DNA of 35,933 nt, taken from positions 1 through 35,933 of IMG/VR virus record IMGVR_UViG_3300035698_023622. One strand, given 5' to 3'. A model generated the notes under the pieces. The model was not told the origin of the DNA and ran no database searches. It saw only the letters and a program-made list of their open reading frames with translations. Position numbers and translations under genes: made by a program. Positions 21,932 to 31,100 of the stretch are shown piece by piece. Each line of letters opens with the position of its first letter. The stretch's first letter is position 1. Source of the DNA: a virus.

Positions 21932-21943
21932 CTAAATAATTAT

Positions 21944-22426
21944 ATGAACTTCGAAGGACTTATTAAAACTTTTATTAGCCTTACGACTATTCTTTGGGCT
22001 TTTGTAAAATCGCCGATATTGGGGCTTAGTATAGTTACTGCCCTGTTGATTCAGGTTTCTGATGCAGACGAACTGGCGGTTCATAGCTTGATTGTTTGCT
22101 TTATATTTGACTCGATCCTAGGGATAACGATTGCTTTGAAAGAACAAAGGTTTGATTGGCGAAAACTGCCAAAAATTGTGTACAAATCTGTCGTGTATTT
22201 TTTCTATCTGAAAATTGCACAATTGGTGGGCGACCTGCTTGTACAAACAGGCTTGCAAAACGGCGGTACTGTTTTTACGACTTTTCTGATGCTTATCGTG
22301 GTTTTGGAAGCTCGTTCGGTTTTGCTAAATGGTAATAAGCTGTACCCAAATCGAGTTTTCAAACCTCTGATGAATTTGCTTGATAAAATTAGTGCAAAAA
22401 ACGAATCTAAATTAAACGAAGAATGA
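21944..22426 (+). CDS. Phage holin
   Basis: 160 residues with several membrane segments: ILWAFVKSPILGLSIVTALLI (17-37), HSLIVCFIFDSILGITIAL (47-65) and, further on, VVYFFYLKIAQLVGDLLV and VFTTFLMLIVVLEARSVLL, separated by basic loops. The pattern fits the holin family often called phage_holin_4 / toxin-secretion holin. It would permeabilise the inner membrane to release the amidase encoded upstream at 19047. The stop overlaps the next start (ATGA). Confidence 0.8.
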   Translation: MNFEGLIKTFISLTTILWAFVKSPILGLSIVTALLIQVSDADELAVHSLIVCFIFDSILGITIALKEQRFDWRKLPKIVYKSVVYFFYLKIAQLVGDLLVQTGLQNGGTVFTTFLMLIVVLEARSVLLNGNKLYPNRVFKPLMNLLDKISAKNESKLNEE

Positions 22427-22821
22427 TAAAGCAATTATTATTGAACTGGAAAATGCTGCTGATTGTGGCGGCGTTGTTGGTTTTATTTTCTCAATTCCAT
22501 TCTTGTAGGGTGGGGAAATTGCAGAAGGCTCTCGATTCCGCTCAAACTGAGCGTGATGCGGCAGATCAAGACGCTTATCAGGCGAATGAATTTTTGGATT
22601 CTGCCCGAATCAAAACGCAGCGGCTAACTGGAATTATACTGACTGATAGTACACTGCATGCTGAGCAGATCTTATCGATGCAGAGCATAATTAGTCAAGT
22701 ACGAAATAAAGCAAATAGAGAGAGGGAAATGTATGTTACTCTGATAGAAGAATTAAGAAAGGGCCTGCCACCAAAGGAATGCTATAATTTTTTTGGTAGG
22801 CGAGTGCCGTGTAAAGATTAG
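22423..22821 (+). CDS. Rz-like inner-membrane spanin candidate
   Basis: 132 residues: a short cytoplasmic start, one membrane segment (MLLIVAALLVLFSQFHSC, 11-28), then a periplasmic coiled coil (KLQKALDSAQTERDAADQDA, 32-51; KANREREMYVTLIEELRKG, 96-114) and a C-terminus with two Cys. This is the layout of an Rz/i-spanin. No embedded lipoprotein (Rz1) frame was recognised, so the outer-membrane partner is unidentified. It is coupled to the holin gene and closes the lysis operon. Confidence 0.7.
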   Translation: MIKQLLLNWKMLLIVAALLVLFSQFHSCRVGKLQKALDSAQTERDAADQDAYQANEFLDSARIKTQRLTGIILTDSTLHAEQILSMQSIISQVRNKANREREMYVTLIEELRKGLPPKECYNFFGRRVPCKD

Positions 22822-22846
22822 ATTAGTTGAATAGGTGAGTAGTTTG

Positions 22847-22879
22847 AATACCCGTCGCATTTGAGACGGGTATTTTTTT
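22847..22879 (+). terminator. Terminator of the lysis operon
   Basis: AATACCCGTC (22847-22856) pairs with GACGGGTATT (22865-22874), followed by T7. A second terminator follows 43 nt later. Confidence 0.9.
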
Positions 22880-22921
22880 ACTGTACTTCAACTTTTAATC
22901 GAACTAAGTAGTAGAAATTAT

Positions 22922-22951
22922 CTGAACCAGAAACGGTTCAGGTTTTTTTTT
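22922..22951 (+). terminator. Second terminator in tandem
   Basis: CTGAACC (22922-22928) pairs with GGTTCAG (22935-22941), followed by G and T9. Two terminators in series insulate the next gene from late read-through. Confidence 0.85.
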
Positions 22952-22966
22952 GCCAAATGTACAAAT

Positions 22967-22994
22967 ATATTTGCCCCTTAATAGTGGCAAATAT
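22967..22994 (+). promoter_or_regulatory. Operator-like inverted repeat
   Basis: ATATTTGCC (22967-22975) is the exact inverse complement of GGCAAATAT (22986-22994), with a 10-bp spacer. A further TTTGCC at 22949-22954 makes a direct repeat of the half-site. It lies just upstream of the -7-like box and is a good candidate for a repressor or activator site. Confidence 0.55.
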
Positions 22995-23006
22995 AAAATA
23001 TAGTGT

Positions 23007-23014
23007 TATCTTTA
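23007..23014 (+). promoter_or_regulatory. -7-like box TATCTTTA
   Basis: TATCTTTA differs from TAnnTTTG only at the last base. The expected start is ~23018, leaving a 62-nt leader before ATG 23080. Confidence 0.45.
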
Positions 23015-23079
23015 TAATGTCGTTAAGGCAAAGCAATCCCTGAAGCTATTAGACGGGGCAACAATTAAATAATACGACG

Positions 23080-23484
23080 ATGGAAAATGTAAATGAGTTT
23101 GGAGCGAAAAAAATTAATGTAAACGAAGAGTCTTTAAGGGGTGTACTAAAAACGCAGTTAGAAACAGCTCATGACTTTAATATGCAGGACTGTAGAATCC
23201 CAATCTACGTAGATGAAGAAGGGAATTGTACTTCAGGAAGTTGGCTATCCCAAGGCTCTTATCAGCCCAATGCTGAAGAATTGCCAAAGGTGGTTGAACC
23301 CTGGACAATGAGCGACCGGGAATATCATGGAGAATTTGTTGCTGGTGACCTCGAAGAGGGTCAGGAAGGATACAATCAAGATGATATTGATTACGAAATT
23401 GGTGAGATAATTGAATGGTATATAGACAACGTGATTCGCGAAGAAGAAAGACATCTACCAAACAGGGTATATGTTTTATCCTAA
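23080..23484 (+). CDS. Acidic small protein, independently transcribed
   Basis: 134 residues with about three times as many Asp/Glu as Lys/Arg, including an acidic C-terminal half (GDLEEGQEGYNQDDIDYEIG). No family is recognised. It has its own promoter and operator upstream and its own hairpin terminator, the hallmark of a moron gene expressed from the prophage. Strongly acidic small phage proteins are often DNA mimics against restriction or regulators of host enzymes. That reading is speculative here. Confidence 0.65.
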   Translation: MENVNEFGAKKINVNEESLRGVLKTQLETAHDFNMQDCRIPIYVDEEGNCTSGSWLSQGSYQPNAEELPKVVEPWTMSDREYHGEFVAGDLEEGQEGYNQDDIDYEIGEIIEWYIDNVIREEERHLPNRVYVLS

Positions 23485-23492
23485 AACGCAAC

Positions 23493-23524
23493 AACGCCCC
23501 GACTGCACGAACAGCCGGGGCGTT
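23493..23524 (+). terminator. GC-rich hairpin terminator
   Basis: AACGCCCCG (23493-23501) pairs perfectly with CGGGGCGTT (23516-23524). The T run after it is poor (AACAATT), so some read-through into the gene at 23563 is likely. Confidence 0.6.
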
Positions 23525-23562
23525 AACAATTAACTAATTAACTGAATACAAATTTACGAAAA

Positions 23563-23922
23563 ATGGAAGAGATGATTAGCAATTCGGATGATATATGCAG
23601 TTTTTTGAGAAAGCATCCGCTGATTAGCGTTGCGGGTTTGGAGAAGGCTGGGGCGGTTCCGGCAAAAACAATTACAAAAGCAATGGCGGAGCAGCGTAAT
23701 ATACCTGATATTCATCAATATCGGCTTCGGGAAATTCTTCGAGAATACGGTTATGAAAACGAAAGTAGTATTGATATTGATCGATTTAGGTTAGAGTATT
23801 TTGACGAGGATACGATTTTGTTTGGCTGTGCTGATAAGCAGGGGGAGCACGGTGAAGCGGTACGAATACCGAAGCCAAAAATGATTGGGATTTTGAGTGA
23901 TTTGTACAATAGGTTGTTTTAG
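23563..23922 (+). CDS. Small hypothetical protein, possible HTH
   Basis: 119 residues. The N-terminal 55 residues (ICSFLRKHPLISVAGLEKAG, then AVPAKTITKAMAEQRNIPD) look like a helix-turn-helix used by small DNA-binding proteins of Bacteroidota mobile elements ('FL...P.I....EK...P..T..K....'). The remainder is mixed, ending IGILSDLYNRLF. It shares the moron-like interval between the lysis and tail operons. A regulator is plausible but unproven. Confidence 0.6.
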   Translation: MEEMISNSDDICSFLRKHPLISVAGLEKAGAVPAKTITKAMAEQRNIPDIHQYRLREILREYGYENESSIDIDRFRLEYFDEDTILFGCADKQGEHGEAVRIPKPKMIGILSDLYNRLF

Positions 23923-23955
23923 AAAAAAATAAACAGATGAAAGTACCCTTAAAAA

Positions 23956-23992
23956 CCGTCCTACTTTCTAAAGTGGGGCGGTTTTATTTTTG
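23956..23992 (+). promoter_or_regulatory. Candidate late promoter, copy 5, within terminator
   Basis: CCGTCCTACTTT (23956-23967, perfect) is followed by 21 nt and TTTG (23989-23992), with a full TATTTTTG -7 box at 23985-23992. The element also forms an imperfect hairpin (AAAACCG...CGGTTTT, 23952-23985) ending in T-rich DNA, so it is a terminator and a promoter at once. ATG 24014 follows. Confidence 0.75.
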
Positions 23993-24013
23993 TGTACAAG
24001 CAAAAAAAGATAT

Positions 24014-26110
24014 ATGGAATTTTGGTTAGATGCTAATTATACGGATTTGCAACTTGGGCGGAGCCCGATTATAATTAACGTGGATGCGGTAGTGATAAAC
24101 CCTACCGATGCTGACCGCTCAAATTTGCGTTATGTGCTAGAGGTATGGGTCCAAAACGGCTACCGAGCTACTGATTTTGTACAGGTGGCTGAACTGATGG
24201 CAAGGGAAGAACCAATTTTGGCGGGTGCGACGCTGAGCCAAGGTGCGTTTTTTCGGATTGAGGAAAGACTTGTGGCGGAATTGAGCGTTGAAACCCCGAC
24301 AGTAAGTGCAAACTCGCGTTTTCAAGTTTTGAGTGGTTCTACTCGACAGTATTATACGATTGCGAAACGGTATAATGGCAGTACGCCGATTGATTCGGTT
24401 ACGAGTGTGACGGCGTGGGTGGTTGATGCGGGATTGAGCACGGCTGATTTCAGGGATTGGGGGACTCGTTTTTTTTCTGATTTTATGGGCTCTGGACGGA
24501 GGTTTTTGACATGGCAAGCTGATCGGAAAGTTATTGGACGGCAACAGCGGGAATGGTTGTATTTCCTCTCGAATTTTACGCCTTTGCCGCAAGCCTTGAA
24601 ACTTTGGCGGCGACAGGTGAAATATAATGAACCTGATGCTGACGATCCGAGCGGCTACCGAGTTATTGACGAAACGGTGGACAGTATCGAGGGAGTTTCT
24701 CCCTTCACGGTTTACGGGATTGACGTACGGGTGAATGATTTGCCGGATAATATTAGCACAGTGATTTACTGGCTGACGAATGAAAACGACGAAATTGTAA
24801 GCGAACGCCGGACGTACGTAATTTCTGATGATGCGGTGCGGAACGAGCAAAATCTGATTTTTGAGAATAGCCTTGGTGGGTTTGATACGCTGCGGCTTTT
24901 GGGCGATTTGACGGAGAGTATGAGCTTGCAGCGTGTTGTTTCTGTAAAGTGGGCGGGTTGGAATTTTGCAGCGGAATTTACGGAGCGGGAGATTAGCGAC
25001 GTACGCGGAATCAAAGAAATTTTGGTTACAACGGGGTACTTATCTAAGGTGCAGCAAAAATGGCTTTCGGATATGGCATTGAGCCGGAAATTTTGGCTTT
25101 TACGCGAAAAAGGTCTTATTGGGCTGGAGCCTGCATTTTCTAATTATTTGATTGGGGATAGTAGAGACCAGGCAAGTGGGCGTTTACTTGCTTTTCGCGA
25201 AATGAGCGAACTACTGAGCTTTAGTAATTTGCCGAACAGCGATGTGCTGGAGGCGTTTGCTTGGAGAATGAACCGCACGAGCTGTGGGCTTGATGGTTTT
25301 GGACGGCGGAACGGTCAAAAGGTGGTTCTGGACTTGGAGCTATACGATATAACAACGAACGAAGTGGTGCGACCACGACGGGTAGAAGCTAATGTAGCTA
25401 ACCACCCTGGATATATTGCTCCGTTTCTGAACTCTATTTGCGACGCTGCAAGTACTCCTTTTTCGAGTGCAGAAATTAGTAGAATGGGCACTTTCTTACG
25501 TGATGATTGTGGTGCTGGCTTTCAGGGTGCGGCGGCGGCGACACAGGTTTCTATTGCTATGTTTGGCTCGGAACTTAGTCAAGCCGATGCTGATGCGAAA
25601 GCTGAAGCTGCTTGGATGGCAAAGAATACGCAGGCTTATGCGAACGAATTTGGTAATTGTATTGCCTATGCGGACGGACTGAAAAGTGACTGGTATAATT
25701 TCTCCCCGAATGACGAAACTAACGCTTTTACGGGTGCCATAGCAGCTACACGTACAGACGCCGAGCTTGACTTTTCGGATTTGGAAAGTCAGTTACCTGC
25801 GGGAGTTAATAGCGACTATTTTGCGGTAAGATGGACGGGGAAAATAATTGGTCCGATTTCAGGCACGGTTACTTTTAGCATGCGGCACGATAATGGGCTG
25901 CGGCTTTGGGTAGATGATGAACTGGTGATTGACAGATTTACGACTACTCCTTTTTTCACTTCGGAAGCCGCTATGACACTCATAAAAGGAAAATTACACA
26001 AAATAAAAATTGAGTTTTTTGAGGAAACTGGTGCCGCCATGTTGGTGCTGCGGTGGCGGTATGCGGGTCAAAATACGATTGTGGTACCAGGAGCTAATTT
26101 GAGAAATTAA
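24014..26110 (+). CDS. Tail protein with DUF5977-like and PA14 domains
   Basis: 698 residues from ATG 24014, just behind late promoter copy 5. Residues 1-480 are a large Trp/Tyr-rich structural region. Residues ~491-553 (GTFLRDDCGAGFQGAAAATQ, then SQADADAKAEAAWMA and AYANEFGNC) match the pattern of the DUF5977 repeat found in Bacteroidota tail proteins. Residues ~593-689 are a PA14 domain: DYFAVRWTGKI, GTVTFSMRHDNGLRLWVDDE and LHKIKIEFFEETGAAMLVLR. PA14 domains usually bind carbohydrate, so the C-terminus is a good candidate for host-surface recognition at the tail tip. Confidence 0.75.
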   Translation: MEFWLDANYTDLQLGRSPIIINVDAVVINPTDADRSNLRYVLEVWVQNGYRATDFVQVAELMAREEPILAGATLSQGAFFRIEERLVAELSVETPTVSANSRFQVLSGSTRQYYTIAKRYNGSTPIDSVTSVTAWVVDAGLSTADFRDWGTRFFSDFMGSGRRFLTWQADRKVIGRQQREWLYFLSNFTPLPQALKLWRRQVKYNEPDADDPSGYRVIDETVDSIEGVSPFTVYGIDVRVNDLPDNISTVIYWLTNENDEIVSERRTYVISDDAVRNEQNLIFENSLGGFDTLRLLGDLTESMSLQRVVSVKWAGWNFAAEFTEREISDVRGIKEILVTTGYLSKVQQKWLSDMALSRKFWLLREKGLIGLEPAFSNYLIGDSRDQASGRLLAFREMSELLSFSNLPNSDVLEAFAWRMNRTSCGLDGFGRRNGQKVVLDLELYDITTNEVVRPRRVEANVANHPGYIAPFLNSICDAASTPFSSAEISRMGTFLRDDCGAGFQGAAAATQVSIAMFGSELSQADADAKAEAAWMAKNTQAYANEFGNCIAYADGLKSDWYNFSPNDETNAFTGAIAATRTDAELDFSDLESQLPAGVNSDYFAVRWTGKIIGPISGTVTFSMRHDNGLRLWVDDELVIDRFTTTPFFTSEAAMTLIKGKLHKIKIEFFEETGAAMLVLRWRYAGQNTIVVPGANLRN

Positions 26111-26946
26111 TGATAGAACTTAAATACGGTAAACGGAAATTTTTGCGGCCGGCAAGCTGGGAGGAATGCGAAAGAAATGATTTTGAGCGGCTTGCCGTTT
26201 GTGCTTTGGCCGGTGTCAAGGCAAAAACACAGACAGAAATGTGGGACTACGCAGTGCCCGCGTGGCTGAACGTTTTGGACGAATGGCACAAATGGCGGCT
26301 AACTGCCGCAGAATGGGTACTGCTGAAACGGCAGGTGGAATGGGTTTTTGAGGCTACTACGTTGCGGTGTTCGCCGTGCCTTATAGTTCGAGAAGCTCAG
26401 GAGTGGCTTTTGCCCAGTGCGGGTTTTGGGGATTGTAAGAGTATTGAGCTGGCGATGGGTTTTGTGCATTATTTGGGGTATGCGAAGCCGACGGATACGG
26501 GTGATAGCAACGAAAATGAGGAAGCTGAGCGGGGTGTTTGTTTGGATAAGTTGATTGCTACTTTTTGCAGGCCACGTCGGCGGGATTTGGCGGAATTTCG
26601 GGAGTCTGTTGATTGGGATGGTGACGAACGGGAAGTGTATAACGAAGCTAGACTGATGGAACGATTGACGCTTTTGGCGGACGTGGAGATTGGCAAAAAA
26701 TTGGCTTTTCTCGCTTTTTTTGAGGCTAATCTGACTGAATTTATGAAAGATTATGCGGATATTTTTGGAGCAGGTGGGGGGAAAAAAGCGATGTATAACA
26801 ATGGCATGGGCATGATAATGATGTTGAAAGATGTGGCTAAACAGGGTCATTTTGGAGATTTTGAGCGTGTGTGCATGCAGCCCGTACATTTGGTATGGAC
26901 AGCGGTAATGGACGATATTTTGAAAAATACGACAGATGGAAATTAA
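26110..26946 (+). CDS. Hypothetical tail-module protein
   Basis: 278 residues, beginning at the last base of the previous stop (TAATG). Helical, Trp-rich N-terminal half (EMWDYAVPAWLNVLDEWHKW); an acidic linker (DSNENEEAERG) near residue 140; and a second helical part with a Gly/Met-rich segment (GAGGGKKAMYNNGMGMIMML). No motif is recognised. In this gene order it may be a tail-assembly protein, since the tape measure lies three genes downstream; no slippery heptamer is seen at its 3' end. It overlaps the next gene by 11 nt. Confidence 0.65.
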   Translation: MIELKYGKRKFLRPASWEECERNDFERLAVCALAGVKAKTQTEMWDYAVPAWLNVLDEWHKWRLTAAEWVLLKRQVEWVFEATTLRCSPCLIVREAQEWLLPSAGFGDCKSIELAMGFVHYLGYAKPTDTGDSNENEEAERGVCLDKLIATFCRPRRRDLAEFRESVDWDGDEREVYNEARLMERLTLLADVEIGKKLAFLAFFEANLTEFMKDYADIFGAGGGKKAMYNNGMGMIMMLKDVAKQGHFGDFERVCMQPVHLVWTAVMDDILKNTTDGN

Positions 26947-27475
26947 AATAATTCAAGACCTACGAGGCGTTTATGATTTTATGTCGGGGGCAATCTTGCG
27001 GCCCGACGACGTGAGCAAAGCTCTTGCGGATGCGGTGCTGATGGTAAGCAACGGAGCGGATGGTAATAACGAGGTACAGCGTTATTTTGGAGAAAAAGTA
27101 AAAGCAGGAGAAACGCACGCTTTTTTGCAACTGGCGGAAACGCCGATTTCGGAAACCGGAACACAGAACGAAATAGTGCAGGTGCGTGGTAACGTGATTA
27201 TTGCAGCGAAGTTGGCAGAAACTAAGATTACGAACGAGGTTAGGATTCAGTACAGTGACGAGGTTTGGAAAAAAACATTGAAGCTAATGGGTAGGCTAAA
27301 AACGGCGGGTGATTTCTACGAGAAGCAGCTAGGTGATAACCCAGACGGCTACGATTGCAAAATTAAAACTGACGGGATAATCTCTCCGGTACACCGAATG
27401 AGTAACGCGGTGGTGGTGGGTTGGTACTTTGAATTTGAAGTTGAATTTGCAGTAAACGGATTGATGTATGAATAG
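26936..27475 (+). CDS. Tail completion/neck-like protein
   Basis: 179 residues, mixed alpha/beta, with strands VQVRGNVIIAAKLA, ITNEVRIQYSD and a C-terminal VVVGWYFEFEVEFAVNGL typical of small virion joining proteins. It overlaps both neighbours (11 nt and 8 nt), indicating tight co-translation in the tail operon. Assignment as a tail terminator or completion protein rests on size, composition and position. Confidence 0.55.
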   Translation: MEIKIIQDLRGVYDFMSGAILRPDDVSKALADAVLMVSNGADGNNEVQRYFGEKVKAGETHAFLQLAETPISETGTQNEIVQVRGNVIIAAKLAETKITNEVRIQYSDEVWKKTLKLMGRLKTAGDFYEKQLGDNPDGYDCKIKTDGIISPVHRMSNAVVVGWYFEFEVEFAVNGLMYE

Positions 27476-28073
27476 TGTCGCAAAGGAAATTCAGGAGATT
27501 TTTGAGGACGAGGTCGTGCCTTGGTGCGATAAGGCGTTTACGCACGCGGGCATTACGATGAAAAAGAACCTTGAACTTGCGGGTGTTGAAATGACGCGGG
27601 AGCTAACGAGTTCTATTTTCTCGGAACGGACTTACGTGACTGACCAACTTGAGGTAGGCTTGCGGCTAGGAATGCGGGGGTACGGGCGTTTTAAGGATAT
27701 GCGGGAGTTGAAATATGATACTTTCTTGCCGCACCCGGAAGGCGACTTAATTACTGGCCTTGAAAGATTTGTTGAGAAAACGGGTATTAGAAACTTCTCT
27801 TACGTGCCAGGCTATTACACCGATGCCAAACGGCGTGTGGCGATACCAGACAGCCGGGCGAAAAACCGCATCGCGTGGGGTATTGCAATGAGCATAATTA
27901 AGAAGGGAAGGCAGAAACGAAAGAGCCCATTTTATAACTTAAACCGCGGCAAAGTCTATTCTGACATTATTGAACATTTGATGACGAAACTGCCAGCAGC
28001 GAGTTTGAAAAAGCTAGTGGAGCTATATAATAAACCTGTAAGTGCCTGGGGTGGTGAGGAATCTGACGCATAA
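27468..28073 (+). CDS. Head-tail joining (gp10-like) protein candidate
   Basis: 201 residues. A helical N-terminus (VAKEIQEIFEDEVVPWCDKA), then a basic central part (GMRGYGRFKDMRELKYDTF) and a C-terminal segment (AWGIAMSIIKKGRQKRKSPF) that resembles HK97 gp10-type tail-completion proteins of Bacteroidota phages, where a conserved aromatic/basic tail ends in a helix. It is the last gene of its operon, followed by a strong terminator. Confidence 0.55.
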   Translation: MNSVAKEIQEIFEDEVVPWCDKAFTHAGITMKKNLELAGVEMTRELTSSIFSERTYVTDQLEVGLRLGMRGYGRFKDMRELKYDTFLPHPEGDLITGLERFVEKTGIRNFSYVPGYYTDAKRRVAIPDSRAKNRIAWGIAMSIIKKGRQKRKSPFYNLNRGKVYSDIIEHLMTKLPAASLKKLVELYNKPVSAWGGEESDA

Positions 28074-28095
28074 CACTCCCGTATTTTTTCATTTG

Positions 28096-28130
28096 AAACC
28101 GTCCTACTATAAGAAGTAGGACGGTTTTTT
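28096..28130 (+). terminator. Strong terminator shared with late promoter copy 6
   Basis: AAACCGTCCTACT (28096-28108) and AGTAGGACGGTTT (28115-28127) form a perfect 13-bp stem followed by T6. The left arm is the -33-like element of the next promoter. Confidence 0.9.
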
Positions 28131-28135
28131 CTTTG
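28099..28135 (+). promoter_or_regulatory. Candidate late promoter, copy 6
   Basis: CCGTCCTACTAT (28099-28110; one mismatch) is followed by exactly 21 nt and TTTG (28132-28135). ATG 28165 of the tape measure follows after 29 nt. Confidence 0.65.
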
Positions 28136-28164
28136 TAATTCCACTTATACTTGGTATTACGCTT

Positions 28165-31100
28165 ATGGATTTAGTCGAAAATAGTTATTGGAATCTTCAT
28201 GTAAACGGCAAGCCTGCTATTACGTCTATAACTGAGGTAGAAAAAAAGATTGATGATCTGAAAGCTAAACAGGCGGATTTGACGAGGGGCACAAAGGAGT
28301 ACGCGGCGGTGAGTAAGGAGATACGCGAGGTGAAAAAAGAATTAGAGACGGTGCGAAAGGAATACGGGCTGCAAGGGATGACGGTAAAGCAGTTGGAAGA
28401 TTATCAGCGGCAGCTCCGCCGCGAGATTAAGGCCACTACGGTTGGTACTGCTGCGTATATTGAAAAAACGAAAGAATTTCGTGCCGTACAGGAAAGGCTT
28501 GACGGCGTGCGTACAGATATGCGTGCCGTACGAAAAACGGCGGAAGAGAGCCAATCGACCTGGCAACAGTTAAAGGGCTGGATTCTAGCGGCGTTTACGG
28601 TAGCGGCTCTAATTGAATTTGGGCGGCAATTGATAGATTTGGGGAAACGGGCGTTTGGCGTTGCGATAGATATGGACAGGATGCACGTAGCACTCAAAAA
28701 CGTATCAAAAACGAGCGAAGAATACCGAATCAACTTAAAGTTTTTGAGCGAGTTGAGCGATAAATACGGGCAAGATTTGGGCGTATTAACGGGTGCTTAC
28801 ACTAAGTTTCTTGCGAGCTCGAACAGTACAAATTTAAGTTTAGAGGCAAAACAAAAAATATACCAGTCTATCATCAAAGCTGGTTCAGCTCTTACGCTTA
28901 GTAACGCAGAAATTGAAGGATCGCTATTGGCAGTTTCGCAGATGTTTTCGAAAGGAAATGTGTCTGCTGAAGAATTACGTGGACAGCTCGGCGAGCGGCT
29001 TCCGGGTGCGTTTGGTATTATGGCCGATGCGTTGGGTGTTTCTGAAAAACAACTTAACAAGATGCTAGAGCAGGGGGAGGTTTTGGCTGAGGATGCACTG
29101 CCAAAATTTGCCGCAGCACTAGAGAAAACTTACGGTGCAGCTGCAACGGCAAACGTGGAGCAGTACGGCGGAGCGATGAACCGGGTTGTTTTGAAGGTTA
29201 CGGAGTGGATTGTAAAACAAAACGAAAGTATTGGTTTTACACGAGCGTTGGCTTCGGGGTTGAATTTTGTGGCGGATAATTTCAGAACCCTTGTTTCTAT
29301 TGTAAAGAATGCGGTGGTGGCAGTTGTGGCGTATCAAGTAGCTACACGGGCGGCGGCGGCGGCAACGCTGTTGAAAAATGGGTACATGGTAATCCAGCGA
29401 CTTTTGGTTGGTGAAGTGATGCTTGCCCATCAATCCTTAACAGGGAAAATAATTGTGCAAACTGCGGCTCAAACGGCAGCAACGTCAAGTGCACGGGCTT
29501 TTAATGCCGCTCTGACGGCAAATCCGATTGGATTGGTAATTGCGGCGTTGGGTATTCTATATACTGCCTACGAAGCTTACAGTATATCTGTTGAAGATGC
29601 TCAGGAGAAGCAAAATGAACTTAATAACCGCCTTGCAGATGCCATTGTCCCGCTACGAGAAGAGCAGGCGGAATTCACAAAACTTACAGATGCAGTTCTT
29701 GACGGGAACGCAAAACTTGAAGATAGAGAAGCGGCCTTGACTTCACTAAAAGAGCAATATCCTGAGCAGATGAAGGGTATTGACAACCTGAAAGATGCAG
29801 AAAAAAAATTGGGTAGTGTAATACGCACGGTGAACGCCGATTTTGTGACCCGGCATAAGTTACTTGGAAACGAAGTGCGGATAAATGTAAAGCGTGAGGA
29901 GTTCAACACGTCTTTGCGTGAGCAGATTAAATTAGAAAACGAACTTTTGGCAGCTTCTCACCATCGTACTACGATGGTGACGGGTACGGCAGGATTAGTG
30001 CAGACTTTCAAAAGTGAGGCGGAGAATATTCAGGAAAATATAAATCTTCACAAGAAGCGTGTCTCTGAAATTCAGAAAGGCATGGACGTACTGGCAGCAG
30101 AAAGCGAAAAGTACACCAAGAAACTAAACTATAATTACGTTCAGCAAAATGACGCTGAGGGTAATAAAACAAAAGTAACGGCGGCGGAAATTAAAGCACG
30201 AGCAGCGGCACGGGCAAAGGACTTAAAAGAAGAAGAGAAGGAGTTACTGAAGAGGGCGACGGATATTACGAAGTTGATACAGCAACTTGATAAAGCGAAG
30301 ATTGAGTCTGAAACTGACGAAGTTTTGCGGAATAAAAAGAAGTTGATGTCGAAGTTTGAGGACGAACTTGCGGCATTTGAAGAACTGACTGTTACGCAGG
30401 AACAGTACGCTACTTTTGAGAGGGATTTAAAAATAAAGTTAGTTCGAGATATTGAAGAGATTGACGATAAAGCGGCGGCGAAAAAAAGAGAGGCTTTTGA
30501 TAAGCAATTTGAAACTCTTGAAAAGGAGTTTAAGGTGGTTATTAAATTTGCTGAAGAAGAACACAAGAAAAAACGTGACTTATCTGAAGCGGAATTAAAG
30601 ATGATAAAGGGGGTTCAGACAAAGCGACCGGAGCTTACTGAAGCAGCTGCTTTAAAGGTGGGTGGTATTGAAAAGAGACTGAGTGATCAGATTATTAAGT
30701 TTCATAGAAAAAACGAAGCGTCCCACAAAGAAAGTATTCAAAAACAGATTGAGGAAGAAAATCGGAAGCAGCAAGTTATTGCACTGCTGACACACGCGGT
30801 TGGTGCGGTACTGGAGGCGATGTACCGGAACGTTGAAAATCAGATTGAACTTGCAACGACTGAGACCGAAAAAGCGGCATTACGACAGAAGAAGGCATGG
30901 TTAGACGTAGGGGCTGCCGCACTTACGGCGGTAGGTCAATTTACCTCCGGAAATGTGGTGGGTGGTATCGTTTCTGGAATAGGGGCACTTTTCGGGGCGT
31001 TGAACAATTGGGTCAACAAATCTTCTAATTTGATGGAAGCTCGGCTTGCTGACCTCCGGGCAGAATTGGAAGCGGCAGGGAAACAATTTCTTGAAATAAC

